64,000 nucleotides of DNA from Chara braunii (Eukaryota; Streptophyta; Charophyceae; Charales; Characeae). Positions within the stretch are counted from its first letter, which is position 1. Each line of letters begins with the position of its first letter. The DNA lies in NCBI GenBank assembly GCA_003427395.1, contig BFEA01000060.1, positions 3,447,324 to 3,511,323 of the forward strand. The letters are read 5' to 3'. The notes under the pieces were generated by a model. That model saw nothing but the letters and a program-made list of their open reading frames with translations, had not been told where the DNA came from and ran no database searches. Of the stretch, positions 49,063 through 58,910 are shown in pieces. Made by a program: the position numbers and the translations under genes.

Positions 49063-51494
49063 TGTGACAAACTGTTTTCTGCAACCGCGCGTTTTTTTGC
49101 GCAAGGCCACTTCGGTGATTAAATCGGGAAGGTCCGCTGGATTGCATGGGTGCCCTTGCTTTTCTTGTTTTTCGGAATCGAGGTCGGGGTAATCCTATGA
49201 CGGTTAGTAGGTTAGTACATAATCGCGCCTTGGCGAGCGAGAAAGATAATTGTTGTCATAAATTTTTTATGGTTCTGTTGTGGGAAATGAGAATTTGGCG
49301 TGATCGTGGCGCGGAAAAATCTTTTTGAATTTTCAACTTAAGTCGAGCCCCCATGGGCTCTCAAAATTTGCTTTACTCGGAGTTTCTTTTTGCAATTAGG
49401 ATTTAGATTAGGAATTTTGGCACATCTCAATTTCGGTTGCACAGCGCTTCTTGCTTGCGCACGCCTTGCCACGACAAGATCTGCACTTTGACTTCTCCCC
49501 GCCTTAATTTTGCATGTAACTGTAATTTTTGTTTTGGCGGGCATGATTGCAACCGCAATCCCCTCGTTCTTGATATCCTTTGTGGCGCCCCTGCGCGCGC
49601 GTACATCTCCCTCTATTCTATTGGCCTGAACACTTGTATAACCGGATCGATGTGTGGAGTGAGGCTACGTCCCCCACACCGCGGCCTGGCCATGCAGTTG
49701 TAGGCACTTCCTTCCTTCTCCTTCCTTCCCAGTCAGACACAACCCCGGGTATCGCGCGCACACATGCATGCTATAAGTTTCGCAAGCGCGAGTAACTCGC
49801 TCTCTAAGAATTTTGGAGTTCGCGTGGTGAAGAGGATCGACTAACGAGCAAGAGTTGGAAGGTGAGTAGAGAGTTGGGCGATCCGATGGGCTGGTGCTGG
49901 GCATGCGGGGTTGACATGCCCAGGGGACCGCGACAGACTGTGGCGCACGGGCGAACCTGGCTTGCATGCTCGGACTAAGCGGGGTGACAACTTTGTGTGG
50001 GTGCGAGGCGACGGACTGCCCGCATCGGGATGTNNNNNNNNNNNNNNNNNNNNNNNNNNNNNNNNNNNNNNNNNNNNNNNNNNNNNNNNNNNNNNNNNNN
50101 NNNNNNNNNNNNNNNNNNNNNNNNNNNNNNNNNNNNNNNNNNNNNNNNNNNNNNNNNNNNNNNNNNNNNNNNNNNNNNNNNNNNNNNNNNNNNNNNNNNN
50201 NNNNNNNNNNNNNNNNNNNNNNNNNNNNNNNNNNNNNNNNNNNNNNNNNNNNNNNNNNNNNNNNNNNNNNNNNNNNNNNNNNNNNNNNNNNNNNNNNNNN
50301 NNNNNNNNNNNNNNNNNNNNNNNNNNNNNNNNNNNNNNNNNNNNNNNNNNNNNNNNNNNNNNNNNNNNNNNNNNNNNNNNNNNNNNNNNNNNNNNNNNNN
50401 NNNNNNNNNNNNNTCTTTTGAGTGTGCATGTTTGAAGTTGTATGCATGAATGTTTGATGTCTGGGTATGACTAGATGGGCATGCTAGGCGATTAGATGTC
50501 TGTCTCACAACAGGATTGCCCGCCTTTGGGTTAACAAGCCCATGCGTATTGGTCAAGAGTTGTTGGTTGTTATCCCACCCGACCAACGAACAGGTTTTGT
50601 GCACGCGCATGTAAGCCCGACCGAGGAAGGGCGTTACTTACACGCGTGTCTGCAAAACCTGTACTCGGCCTACTTCCCGAATGTCTGAATTTTTGCCCAT
50701 CCTGCAGTATGAATATCGAAATCCCCTTTCGTATCACTGACCTCGAGTGTTTGAGGGATCGGGAATTCCATGAATATTGGGAACACTCTTGTTTGTCGGC
50801 GCGATCAAGGGCAGAACCCCCGAATTTCCTTTACTTAACCGGGAACGAACGTGTTTGGGAGTGGGACATCTATAAGGCCTTGGGACTTATCCCCCATCCC
50901 CCCAGCTGCCCTAGCCCATACACGTGTCACGTCGTCACGAAACCCGGAATCATCATCCTGGGGACCGAATGCCCTCCTTGTCACCACATCCTACCCTATC
51001 ACTCCCTGACCATCGCCCCCTGGCGCGCAATCGCTCCTTACTGACGTCAACCCCCGTGCTCGGAGTGTCTGCAGGACCACGAGTACCGAGCCTCCGGCTT
51101 CATCCAGCGAACTCGCTCAGAGGAAGAACGACGGGTGCACAACCTTGGATTGAGGCCGGCTGTGTCGGATTTTGAGACTTGCGACGTTCGACGTCGGCAT
51201 GTGACCAGCCAGCGGGATAGCCATAGCATCCCGACGGTGCACCAGATACGAGTCCGACCCACACGACGGAATGGACAGAGGCGGCAGCTCTGATTCCCGA
51301 AGCACAAAACAGGACTCCGATCTACGCCCACCCTCCTGCATTCGTATCCCTGAAACTTGCCACCGGAGATCTCAGTTCCGACCTGGGACTCCACCCCGAC
51401 TTTCCTGAAATCCTTGGCACACCCCCTTCCGCACTTCCAGGCCCACTCACACTCCGATCAGGAAGTCGCGCCGGTCGTGAGGTTGGGCGTCACA
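49063..51494 (+). repeat. 3' LTR, complete but gapped
   Basis: It begins TGTGAC and ends GTCACA, a 6-bp inverted terminal pair with TG...CA, followed by the ACAT target duplication. It matches the 5' LTR to about 51,375; the last ~120 bp are only here. It contains a 380-N gap at the place of the (AG)n run of the 5' LTR. Confidence 0.9.
50034..50413. other. Assembly gap (380 N)
   Basis: Run of N within the 3' LTR, corresponding to about 320 bp of the 5' LTR around its AG microsatellite. Confidence 1.
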
Positions 51495-51764
51495 ACATTG
51501 CCAATTTTTTTGTCTTTTGTTTGGCAAGCTGTTTTCTTCTACGATTTCTGGCAATAAGGTAAGATGGGGAAAAAAAAATTGAAAGGTGGTTTGAGACCAC
51601 CTCTGGAGGTGGTGCCAAAAAGGGTCCTCCCACGACCCCGCAGGTCGCTGACAGAAGGGTCACCATTTGAGGCATTTGGGTAGCGGACCTCTCCAAAGTG
51701 ACCCCAAAATGCCTCAAATCTTGGAATGTAAGGTGATTAGGTCCCCGTGTGAGTATGCCCTCAG

Positions 51765-52402
51765 TTGAGGAAGTCCTTGTGTGAGTACTTCCCGTCAGAT
51801 CATAGCCCAGTGGGGTCTGGGCATATGCTCAATATCTAGAATGATCACCGCAGATCATAGCCCAGTGGGGTCTGGCCATATGCTCAATCACTGCCATGTT
51901 GGCGCTTTGAAAGCATGAATATAGCTCGGTGGCCCTGGTCGTAATTGTCCCTATGGTCTGTCTGGCCGGCAGGATTCGGGAAACCCCAGCGTGACCCCTC
52001 ATTTGTGGGTATGAATGGCCTAGAAGAGGGGTAAGACCTCTGGAATGAAGTGGATTCGTCTAGAACAATGGCAGAGTCCTGCAATTACAGGCCTGTTCGG
52101 CCGAACCCCATACCCTACGGGTTGAATGAATTGACACCACTGCTGAACCCCCCCCCACCCTCCCCGTGTCCCGAGGCTTCCCGATGTCCACCCCTTCAAC
52201 AGATGGCTCCAAACTGAAACAGTGGCCTCTAACGGCCCCCGTAACGGACGTACTAACGGTACGTATGAAAATCAATCTGCTCCGACACGGCAAGTACTTG
52301 CCACCTGTCCATGGTCGCTGACGAAGAGAGAACCATCATCTCCCGTTCTTTTTTTTGCACGTCATCAAGAGTTCAGAGCCAAAACTCCGTGCACATCTTC
52401 CT

Positions 52403-52403
<1 letters not shown>
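51765..52403. other. Region upstream of DEG1 exon 1, with a 56-bp-spaced duplication
   Basis: CAGATCATAGCCCAGTGGGG and following bases occur at 51,795 and 51,851. No clear TATA box or transcription start can be assigned. The promoter and 5' untranslated region of DEG1 should lie here or before. Confidence 0.45.

Positions 52404-52463
<60 letters not shown>
52404..52463. repeat. (AG)n microsatellite before DEG1
   Basis: About 30 AG units end two bases before the first possible in-frame ATG of exon 1. This suggests it is transcribed as 5' leader, or that the true start is further downstream. Confidence 0.9.
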
Positions 52464-52464
<1 letters not shown>

Positions 52465-53365
52465 GTGATGATTGCATCAACACACTGCAACCCGGCATTA
52501 CGTGGATGCAATATTCATGACTGCAATCGCTATGAGGGTTCGAAGGGAGGATGTAGAGAGCACTTCTGGATTGGAAGACGCCGACATGGAGGAGGAGGAA
52601 GGGGAGGAGCCGAAGGGAAGATTGCATTCCACAAACACCCGTCGGATTTGCATCGTCTGGCGACTATCATTCAAAGAGCGCTGGTCGTCAATCTAGCGCC
52701 GCGTGTGCAAGTTCATCCAAACGAGAGCAGTGTCGGTCGGGATCGCAAATGGACGGAGCCCACGTGGCATCCCTTGATCGGCAGTACTCGTTGGACATGT
52801 CGGGATTGGTCGTGGACAGCGCGCCAGACGAGGGCAGAGCGGGGAAGTGGAGTACGGCAACGGCTGTGGGTTGAAGGAAATGGGGCTGATAGCGGGGGGA
52901 AGATGACAGATGGAGATGGGGGAGAGGAGGGAGGAGAAGAGGGCAATGCCAGGGAGACCTCGAAGGTGGGGGGAACGATAACGAGCGATTCTGAAGCTGT
53001 CAGGTCGGGACTCCGAGTGTCGGTAGTCGCCGTAATAGATCGGCTTTGCCGAATTTGCATCGACAGAGTGACGGAGATGGTGTCGGTTTTGGAGCGGATA
53101 ATGATGCAGGGAAGTTGTTCAGCGTCGGCAGAAGAGAGTGGGAGAGGGAGAGGGAGCTTTGTGGGAAGACGAGGACGAGCGTGGGTAGTACTTAGCCTGT
53201 CCTCCATGATGGTATCCATGGCGGTGATGAGTGCGACCTTCAGTCCGACGGCTATGGCGTCTCTGGCACCATCGCCGAGGAGACTACAGGCAGACGAACT
53301 ACAGACAGTCACCTTGTTTCGTGAAAGCACGCCTTCTGTTGTGTACATCACAAACCTCGCTGTCA

Positions 53366-53366
<1 letters not shown>
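52465..53366 (+). CDS. DEG1: DEG1-type chloroplast serine protease, exon 1
   Basis: DEG1 is an ATP-independent HtrA-family protease of the thylakoid lumen that helps degrade damaged photosystem II proteins. The last 28 residues, LQADELQTVTLFRESTPSVV followed by YITNLAVR, match the conserved start of mature plant DEG1. Before them (about residues 234-265) a GRRGR basic patch, a hydrophobic stretch and T-A-M-A form a lumen-targeting signal with an A-x-A cleavage site. Exon 1 ends CTGTCAG|GTAAAA with phase 2. Joined to exon 2 it restores AVRRDAFTL, against AVRQDAFTL expected. The frame is open from an ATG at 52,465, which would give an unusually long N-terminus of about 300 residues. The Trp-rich first ~140 residues do not look like a transit peptide, so a later Met (for example at about residue 147) or an upstream exon is possible. 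Confidence 0.85.
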
Positions 53367-53405
<39 letters not shown>

Positions 53406-53520
53406 ATGCAAACAGGTCTTCTCCTTTACGGAGTGACCTACAAGTACATCCCTTGATCCTTCTTCGTCTTCCTGCTGCTCTTCCTACCATCATCTCCATA
53501 GCTCCTTTCCTCCACCTTCT

Positions 53521-53523
<3 letters not shown>

Positions 53524-53611
<88 letters not shown>

Positions 53612-54584
53612 CTCTTCTGTTTGCATTGCTTCATTTCTTCGTGGACCAGTTTCTCGGCGTGTTTGCCCCGTTTCTACTTTCCTCTCTCTCTCTCTCTCGC
53701 GCGCGCGCTCCACCGGCGTCCTCATTTGTTTACATTGCTTCATTTCTTCCGAGTTTCTGGTAAGTTTCCCCGGTTTCTACCTCTTTCTGCGCTCTCTCGT
53801 GCTCTCTAGTATGTACCTTTCGCCTTCTCTTCTGTTTAGATTGCTTCATTTCTTCCAGTGTCGGGTCGTGGCTGCCCCGTTGCCACCACACTGGCGTGTC
53901 CCCTGAAGAGAACGCCTACCGGTAGGCACAGCCGCAGAGGTATCGTGACGGCACCATAGCCAAAGAGGAAGTCGGTAGCGCTTAGGTGTTCCATTCGGGG
54001 GACACTACCGGTGGGTAGTTTATATGGCTGTCTCAGTATCGCAATGATCTTTTTTTTCCCTCCTCTTTTTTTCTTTTTTGCATCCAGAATTGCGCGAAGG
54101 CTCCCAATCTTACAAAACTATATATATTTGGAAAAACCAAAAACAAAAAAAACTATATGAGAAACTAGAGGGCCTTTACGGTTGTCGACAACCCTTTGAG
54201 TTTTGGGGTGGAAAACTTCAAACGAAAGCTCTGTTTGACTATATATATATATATACATTTTTTTTTTTTTTTTGAAAGAAGAAAATTGCTGCCCAAACTG
54301 CCCGGAGTCTTTAGTGTGTCAGCATCAGTATCATTCTTCATTCTGGTCCTCTGTTCGCTATGGCGTGATCCTCCTCCGGGCTTCCTCGTCTTTACCTCTT
54401 CCTGTTGTCCTCTCTTGAACTCCCTTCCCTGTCTCTCTTTCTCTTTGTGTAATTTCTGCTTCTCTTTCCCACTGCATACCTGTGATATTCGTTCGTTCGA
54501 TTGAGATTCCGGCTTCGGCCCGGTATTGAATGTCGGTCATAAACACACGTTAATCGCACTGCGAACGGTATTCTCCGGGCTTAC

Positions 54585-54646
<62 letters not shown>

Positions 54647-54769
54647 TTTGGGGCACTTCTGGAACGTTTCCACTCTCTGCGTTTCTCTGTCTTACTGTTT
54701 GGAATATCCGTTAAATTGACACGCTACAGAGAAAAACGATAATCATTTTCCTTGCGAAAGTATGAGACA

Positions 54770-54844
<75 letters not shown>

Positions 54845-54998
54845 TGGGGCACGCGACAAAACTGGAGCGTTTTCAGTCTCTGCGTTTCTCTCTCTTCTCG
54901 TTTCTCTCTCTTCTTGTTAGAAACATTCGTTACATCCGTTAACTGAAACGCTACAGAGAAAAGCGATAGTCATTTTCCCTGCGAACGTATGACACCCA

Positions 54999-55085
<87 letters not shown>

Positions 55086-55150
55086 TTCGCTCTCTCTACG
55101 TCCCTCTCTCTCTCTCTCTCTCGCTCTCTCTCTGTGTTTCGCTCTCTACG

Positions 55151-55191
<41 letters not shown>

Positions 55192-55200
55192 CCGTCTTCC
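53524..55200. repeat. CT microsatellites within two small tandem arrays
   Basis: (CT)n runs lie at about 53,524-53,600, 54,590-54,643, 54,774-54,842, 55,000-55,081 and 55,154-55,189. Unit A, about 108 bp, carries TTGCTTCATTTCTTC at about 53,626, 53,733 and 53,842. Unit B, about 220 bp, carries GCTACAGAGAAAAACGATA (54,724) and GCTACAGAGAAAAGCGATA (54,950) with a CT run in each. Confidence 0.9.
53896..54539. other. Intron sequence, nothing specific
   Basis: Contains (TA)n at about 54,238-54,256 and a T run. Open frames are without motifs. Confidence 0.5.
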
Positions 55201-55323
55201 TCCCGCGCTCTCTCCTTCCGGGAATAAACCACGATGAGGTAACAACTGACTCCAGTAAGGAGAGTCTCCCAAACTGGTCGCCGACTCTCTGACTGCACAG
55301 AGGCATTCTCTCTTCCTTCCGTT

Positions 55324-55731
55324 CTTCACTTGTGCATGAGTATCGACCGTTACGCTGACTGCACAATGGTTCGAACTCTCTTCACACCGTCGGCTCCAAT
55401 CCGCGCTGGATGGGCATCAGTATCGACCGTCCAGCCCATCCAGCGTTACGGTCGAACCGTTTTTTTTTTTCCATGCCCAGCCTCCTGCACCAGTACCTTT
55501 CGTGGCTCGGTCATAACCTTTTTTTTTTTTGGCACTCCGCCGTGGACCAGTACCCCGCCGTGCAAAAAAAAAAACGTTACAAAAAAAAAAAACAAAAAAA
55601 ACAAAAAAAAAAACACGTTACGGTCGAACGCTGAACCACTACGGCCACGAATCCGCGGAGACAAGGTTCGAACTCTTCACTTGTGCATGAGTATCGACCG
55701 TTACGCTGACTGCACAATGGTTCGAACTCTC
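55324..55731. repeat. 57-bp direct repeat with homopolymer-rich spacer
   Basis: CTTCACTTGTGCATGAGTAT and the following 37 bases occur at 55,324 and 55,675 almost unchanged. Between them are four poly(T) or poly(A) blocks. The repeats end GGTTCGAACTCTC, like the B-box end of a tRNA-derived element. Confidence 0.85.
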
Positions 55732-55828
55732 AACCACTACAGCCACGAGTCTCGATAAACAGGGATTCTGTATTAATCCAGAAGTTCGCGACCAGGTTCT
55801 CCCGCACTGGGGGATGGGCTGGATCAAT

Positions 55829-55905
55829 CATGTTCGTGGCTGTAGTGGTTATTAAGAGACTTGGCTCTTCAGGCCGAGGTCGTCGGCTCGAATCGGCGCT
55901 TCAAT
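55829..55905 (+). repeat. tRNA-like SINE head
   Basis: GTGGCTGTAGTGGTTATTAA resembles an A-box D-arm. TTGGC-TCTTCAG-GCCGA can form an anticodon arm (triplet TTC if the loop is normal, though position 33 is C). CGGCTCGAATCGG resembles the T-arm. The acceptor stem does not pair. It is a decayed tRNA or SINE head rather than a working gene. Confidence 0.35.
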
Positions 55906-56029
55906 GGTCAACGGAGGTGGGCTTAGGCCCAGATGTATGCACGGATCCATAACTACTGGATCAATCATGTATTACCATTCAGCCAGCTGCAATGCTCAAC
56001 TCCACCGGGGCGCTGCAAGATCTATGTCT

Positions 56030-56105
56030 TCTTCTTCTTCTTCTTCTTCTTCTTCTTTGGCAAATGCTTCAATCTACTCGTGGGAAGCAGCACGTGCCGC
56101 AAGAT
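56030..56105 (-). mobile_element. Short retroposon-tail copy after a CTT run
   Basis: CTACTCGTGGGAAGCAGCACGTGC resembles CTATTGGTGGGGAGCAGCACCTGC of the other copies, and a CTT run stands in place of the poly(T). Confidence 0.3.
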
Positions 56106-56383
56106 CTATATCTACCATCCGATCTTCCACTCTGGTGTTGATTGGAAATCGACTTCAGGATTGGAAGCTCGGACGGTCCGTTGTCGCCTTCTTTACCGGT
56201 GCTCCAGGACATGATGGTCTTTATCGACCATCGACCATCGAGATCTTCCTCCCTCACCGCACCGCACCAAATCCCTCCTTGCGGATTGGCAATTCTGTGC
56301 CTCTGGAGTACAGAGCCGTGAGAGAACTCAGTACCGTGTGCACAACCATCCCTGTTTTCCATTTTTGTCTTATAAATGCAGTC

Positions 56384-56800
56384 AAGCAATCAAGCAATCA
56401 TTATTGGAACTTATTGTTCTGAGCAGCTTGGCCTCCCTCCTCTCCAATTCCACACAACAAGAGCAGTCAAGCAATCAAGCAATCAAGTAATCAAGTAATC
56501 AAGTAATCAAGCAATCAGCTTGACTACTTGACTACTTGATTGCTTGATTGCTTGATTGCTTGATTACTTGATTGCTTGATTGCTTGATTGCTTGATTACT
56601 TGACTGCTTGCCATCCTTCCTCTCGAATTCCACACAACAAGAGCAGTCAAGCAATCAAGCAATCAAGTAATAGTGTAATCAAGCAATCAAGTAATCAATT
56701 AATCAAGTAATCAAGCATTCAAGTAATCCAGCAATCCAGCAATCCAGCAATCTAGCAATCAGGCAATCGAGCAATAAAGCAATAAAGCAATCAAGGAATT
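56384..56800. repeat. GCAATCAA octamer array with inverted middle block
   Basis: Units of CAAGCAAT/CAAGTAAT run on the plus strand at 56,384-56,400 and 56,465-56,518. They switch to the reverse complement (TTGATTGC) at 56,520-56,610 and back to plus from 56,643 to about 56,800. The phrase TTCCACACAACAAGAGCAGTC precedes both plus blocks (56,446 and 56,628). Confidence 0.9.
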
Positions 56801-57305
56801 AAAAGACCATTGAGTCGAGTTAAGGAAAGGGAGTTGTGCCACCACATTTTTGGAGCCTGCAGAACCTCGAGGCTGCTCCCCCATCCGAAGCCCATAGCCA
56901 GTGTCGAACACTACAGCCTCCATTTTATGTTTCCAGCAAAAGCGATAAATCGAAACGAGACAAGAATTGGAAACAGAGGGAGACTGCGTTTTCACTGCAG
57001 GCCATCAAGCAAAACGGTTCTCTAAAAGCAGCATCCTTGGGCGATCTTAAACCACCAGTACCTTTCCCAGCTATCAAGTCCCACCCTCGGGCTACCGGCA
57101 TGCCGAGCCTTGCCGAGCCTCGAGCTACCCCACGCTACTGGTAACAGGAAAGTCGTCGTTCCTAAAAACAAAAAAAATGAAAAAAAAAATGAAAAAATGA
57201 AAAAAATGAAAAAATGAAAAAAAAAAATTACGAACGAGAGTTTTCTTAAAAAAAAGCAAAAAACAAAAAAAGGAAAACAANCAAATGAAACGCTTGGCTT
57301 GGGGG
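56801..57305. other. Intron sequence, no certain feature
   Basis: A frame of 102 codons at 56,836-57,144 reads without low complexity but has no domain. A-rich from 57,165. One ambiguous base at 57,281. Confidence 0.35.
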
Positions 57306-57323
57306 AAAAAGAAAGAAAAAAAT

Positions 57324-57324
<1 letters not shown>

Positions 57325-57409
<85 letters not shown>
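57325..57409. repeat. (AG)n microsatellite
   Basis: More than 40 AG units. Confidence 0.95.
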
Positions 57410-57411
<2 letters not shown>

Positions 57412-57479
57412 GCCCGTCACACACTCATGGCAAAGAGACACAGACCAGACCGACAAGAGCGATAAAGAGAAACTTGAAG

Positions 57480-57900
57480 GCAAAAAAGGAGGCAATTGAG
57501 GTTCACGGTGGTGCATTCTTCAGCAATCCGCAGAGAAGGAAGTCCAACCAAAACCACGACCAGGGTCAAGGAATATACCAGCTCGCAGATTGTTCTTCCG
57601 CCGGGTTCGGCCTCAACTCGGGAGCTGGTCTATTCCTTGATCCTGGTCCTGTTTCTCGTCGGAATTCGATTCTTTGTCAGTAAGTTGCTTGTCCATTGTG
57701 TGCAGGACCACACGCAAGCCATTCCTGCTTGACACGTCAGCACCATCACCACCACTACCTACTGGATGGAGACTCAGCTGATTCTCGTTGTCACAGTTTC
57801 CTTTGGCCGGAGGTAGGACGTAGAAGGAGGAGCAGTTGGTCAAGGATTCTCATTGTCACAGTTCCCAATGTTAGGCTGTGGGAAATTGCATGTAGTTGGA
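57480..57900. other. Intron sequence; possible exon-like stretch
   Basis: A plus frame at 57,496-57,680 reads IVLPPGSASTRELVYSLILV, then LFLVGIRFFVS, a membrane-segment-like peptide, followed by a donor-like CAGTAAGT. No homologue is recognised. GATTCTCRTTGTCACAGTT occurs twice (57,779 and 57,847). Confidence 0.25.
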
Positions 57901-57912
57901 TCGGACCTCTCG

Positions 57913-58019
57913 TTTTTTTTTTTTTTTTTGTGGCCTGATGGACCACGGATCAGATATTAAACTGAACAGAACAGATACTTCACTTGATCTTACTTAGCCA
58001 AAAGACCTGAGAAAGGTAT
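57913..58019 (-). pseudogene. U2 snRNA retropseudogene with poly(A) tail
   Basis: On the minus strand the sequence from 58,019 reads ATACCTTTCTC, CTTTTGGCTAAG, ATCAAGTG, GTATCTGTTCT and CAGTTTAATATCTGAT, which is the 5' end of U2 snRNA through stem IIa into IIb. It stops after about 90 nt and continues directly into a 17-nt poly(A) (57,913-57,929). The branch-recognition GTAGTA reads GAAGTA, and TAAG is duplicated after GGCTAAG, so it is not functional. The direct repeat GGACCTCTCG flanks it at 57,903-57,912 and 58,021-58,030, a target-site duplication. Confidence 0.9.
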
Positions 58020-58066
58020 TGGACCTCTCGATTTCTGTTTTGCATTGTTTGAGTTCTTTTCTTTTC

Positions 58067-58179
58067 CAGCAGGTGCAGCTCCCCACCAATAGATGGAGCA
58101 GCTGGAGGCTACTACTAGTGTAGGCTGCTCGTATCACCCCCTCTAGTAGACAGCCAAGGCTTTCCCTTAAAAAAAAAAA
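58067..58179 (+). mobile_element. SINE-like retroposon with target-site duplication
   Basis: It starts CAGCAGGTGCAGCTCCCCAC (reverse complement of the GTGGGGAGCAGCACCTGCTG phrase of the other copies) and ends in an A11-12 tail. GAGTTCTTTTCTTTTC (58,051-58,066) is repeated as GAGTTCTTTTTCTTTTC from 58,180. It sits only 20 bp right of the U2 copy's duplication. Confidence 0.75.
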
Positions 58180-58515
58180 GAGTTCTTTTTCTTTTCTTTT
58201 CTTTCTTCCTTTCTTTTTGGCTTGGTCTTCTTCTCGTCTTTCAAGACTTAGTTAGATCCAATCTTCATTGCTGATCACAAGTAGCCTCAGCCCAGACTTA
58301 CTTGCCCACTCAGTCATGTGTAAGTTTCAAAAAAAACATTTGCCCACAAATAATTTATTAGTATTTACCCACAAATAAATGCTTAGTGATACTCAAGTCA
58401 GTGATACTCGAGCTATCTTCAAAATATTAAATTGCAATTAAAAATGAAAATATTAACCCAATTTTCAAAAAATTCTGCCTCGCTTTTTAGCATGCGGTGG
58501 TAAGTTAGGGTTGAG

Positions 58516-58910
58516 ACTGAATCTTCCAGCTCTGCAACATCATAGCTTTTCAGCACAGTTCGGGCTCTTCGGGGTATTAAGCTCTGCTCTTTTTTTCCTC
58601 CGGAAAGGGAGCAAGCCTCATCTTTTTCGTGAAGAAACGTCCAAGCTCTCTCCTTTTCCACTGAAAAAAATCCAAGCTGTCTCCTTTTTGTCAAAAAGGG
58701 GAGAGCTTGGGCCCTTTTTGGAGATGCTTGCTCATCTTTTCGACAAAAAGGAGAGAGCTTGGATTCTTTTCTGTGGAAAAGAAGAGAGCTTTGGCCTTTC
58801 TTCACAAAAAAGATGAGGCTTGCCCCCTTTCAGCAGGGAAAAAAAGAGAGGAGCTTAGTCCCCTGAACAGTGCTTGAAAGGTATCATGTTGCGGAGTTGG
58901 AAGATTCAGT
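58516..58910. repeat. Long near-perfect inverted repeat (hairpin/foldback)
   Basis: The left arm 58,516-58,698 and right arm 58,737-58,910 are reverse complements with few mismatches (ACTGAATCTTCCA ... CTCCTTTTTGTC), separated by about 38 bp. Arms contain CAAGCCTCATCTTTTT and CCAAGCTCTCTCCTTTT. There is no coding capacity. As part of the DEG1 intron its RNA would fold into a stem of about 175 bp. A MITE is the simplest explanation; terminal duplications were not identified. Confidence 0.85.

Larger units (their letters stand above)
38854..51494 (+). mobile_element. Ty3-type LTR retrotransposon, 12.6 kb, decayed
   Basis: The element starts TGTGATG and ends GTCACA. Near-identical repeats at its ends are 2.2-2.4 kb. 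It is flanked by ACAT on both sides (38,850-38,853; 51,495-51,498). Internal order gag, CCHC, protease, RT, RNase H, integrase identifies the Ty3 lineage. All parts are broken by frameshifts or stops. Beyond integrase lies a further roughly 1.3-kb open region. It inserted into the right arm of a foldback element, whose intact left arm shows the empty site. Confidence 0.9.
37985..51764. mobile_element. Foldback element split by the LTR retrotransposon
   Basis: The left arm (37,985 to about 38,255) begins CTGAGGGCATACTCACAC. The right arm is its reverse complement over roughly 270 bp, but is in two parts: about 38,818-38,853 and 51,495-51,764, separated by the retrotransposon. Shared interior phrases include CCCATCTTACCTTATTG and TTGCCAAACAAAAGACAAAA. 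The central part (38,256-38,817) carries further inverted copies of the family end. There is no coding capacity. Confidence 0.65.

Noticed and set aside
38854-51494. An envelope-bearing (retrovirus-like) element
   Set aside because: The open region after integrase shows no signal peptide, membrane anchor or cleavage site; its end is acidic and soluble-looking.
52713-53411. 232-codon minus-strand frame antisense to DEG1 exon 1
   Set aside because: It is a shadow of the DEG1 coding strand; the plus strand has clear homology and splice signals.
55904-56422. 172-codon frame as a gene within the intron
   Set aside because: It contains a CTT-run Ser stretch and retroposon fragments, and it has no domain.
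57913-58019. A functional U2 snRNA gene
   Set aside because: Only about half the RNA is present, the branch-recognition word is changed, and it ends in poly(A) with a target duplication; no upstream snRNA promoter element was seen.
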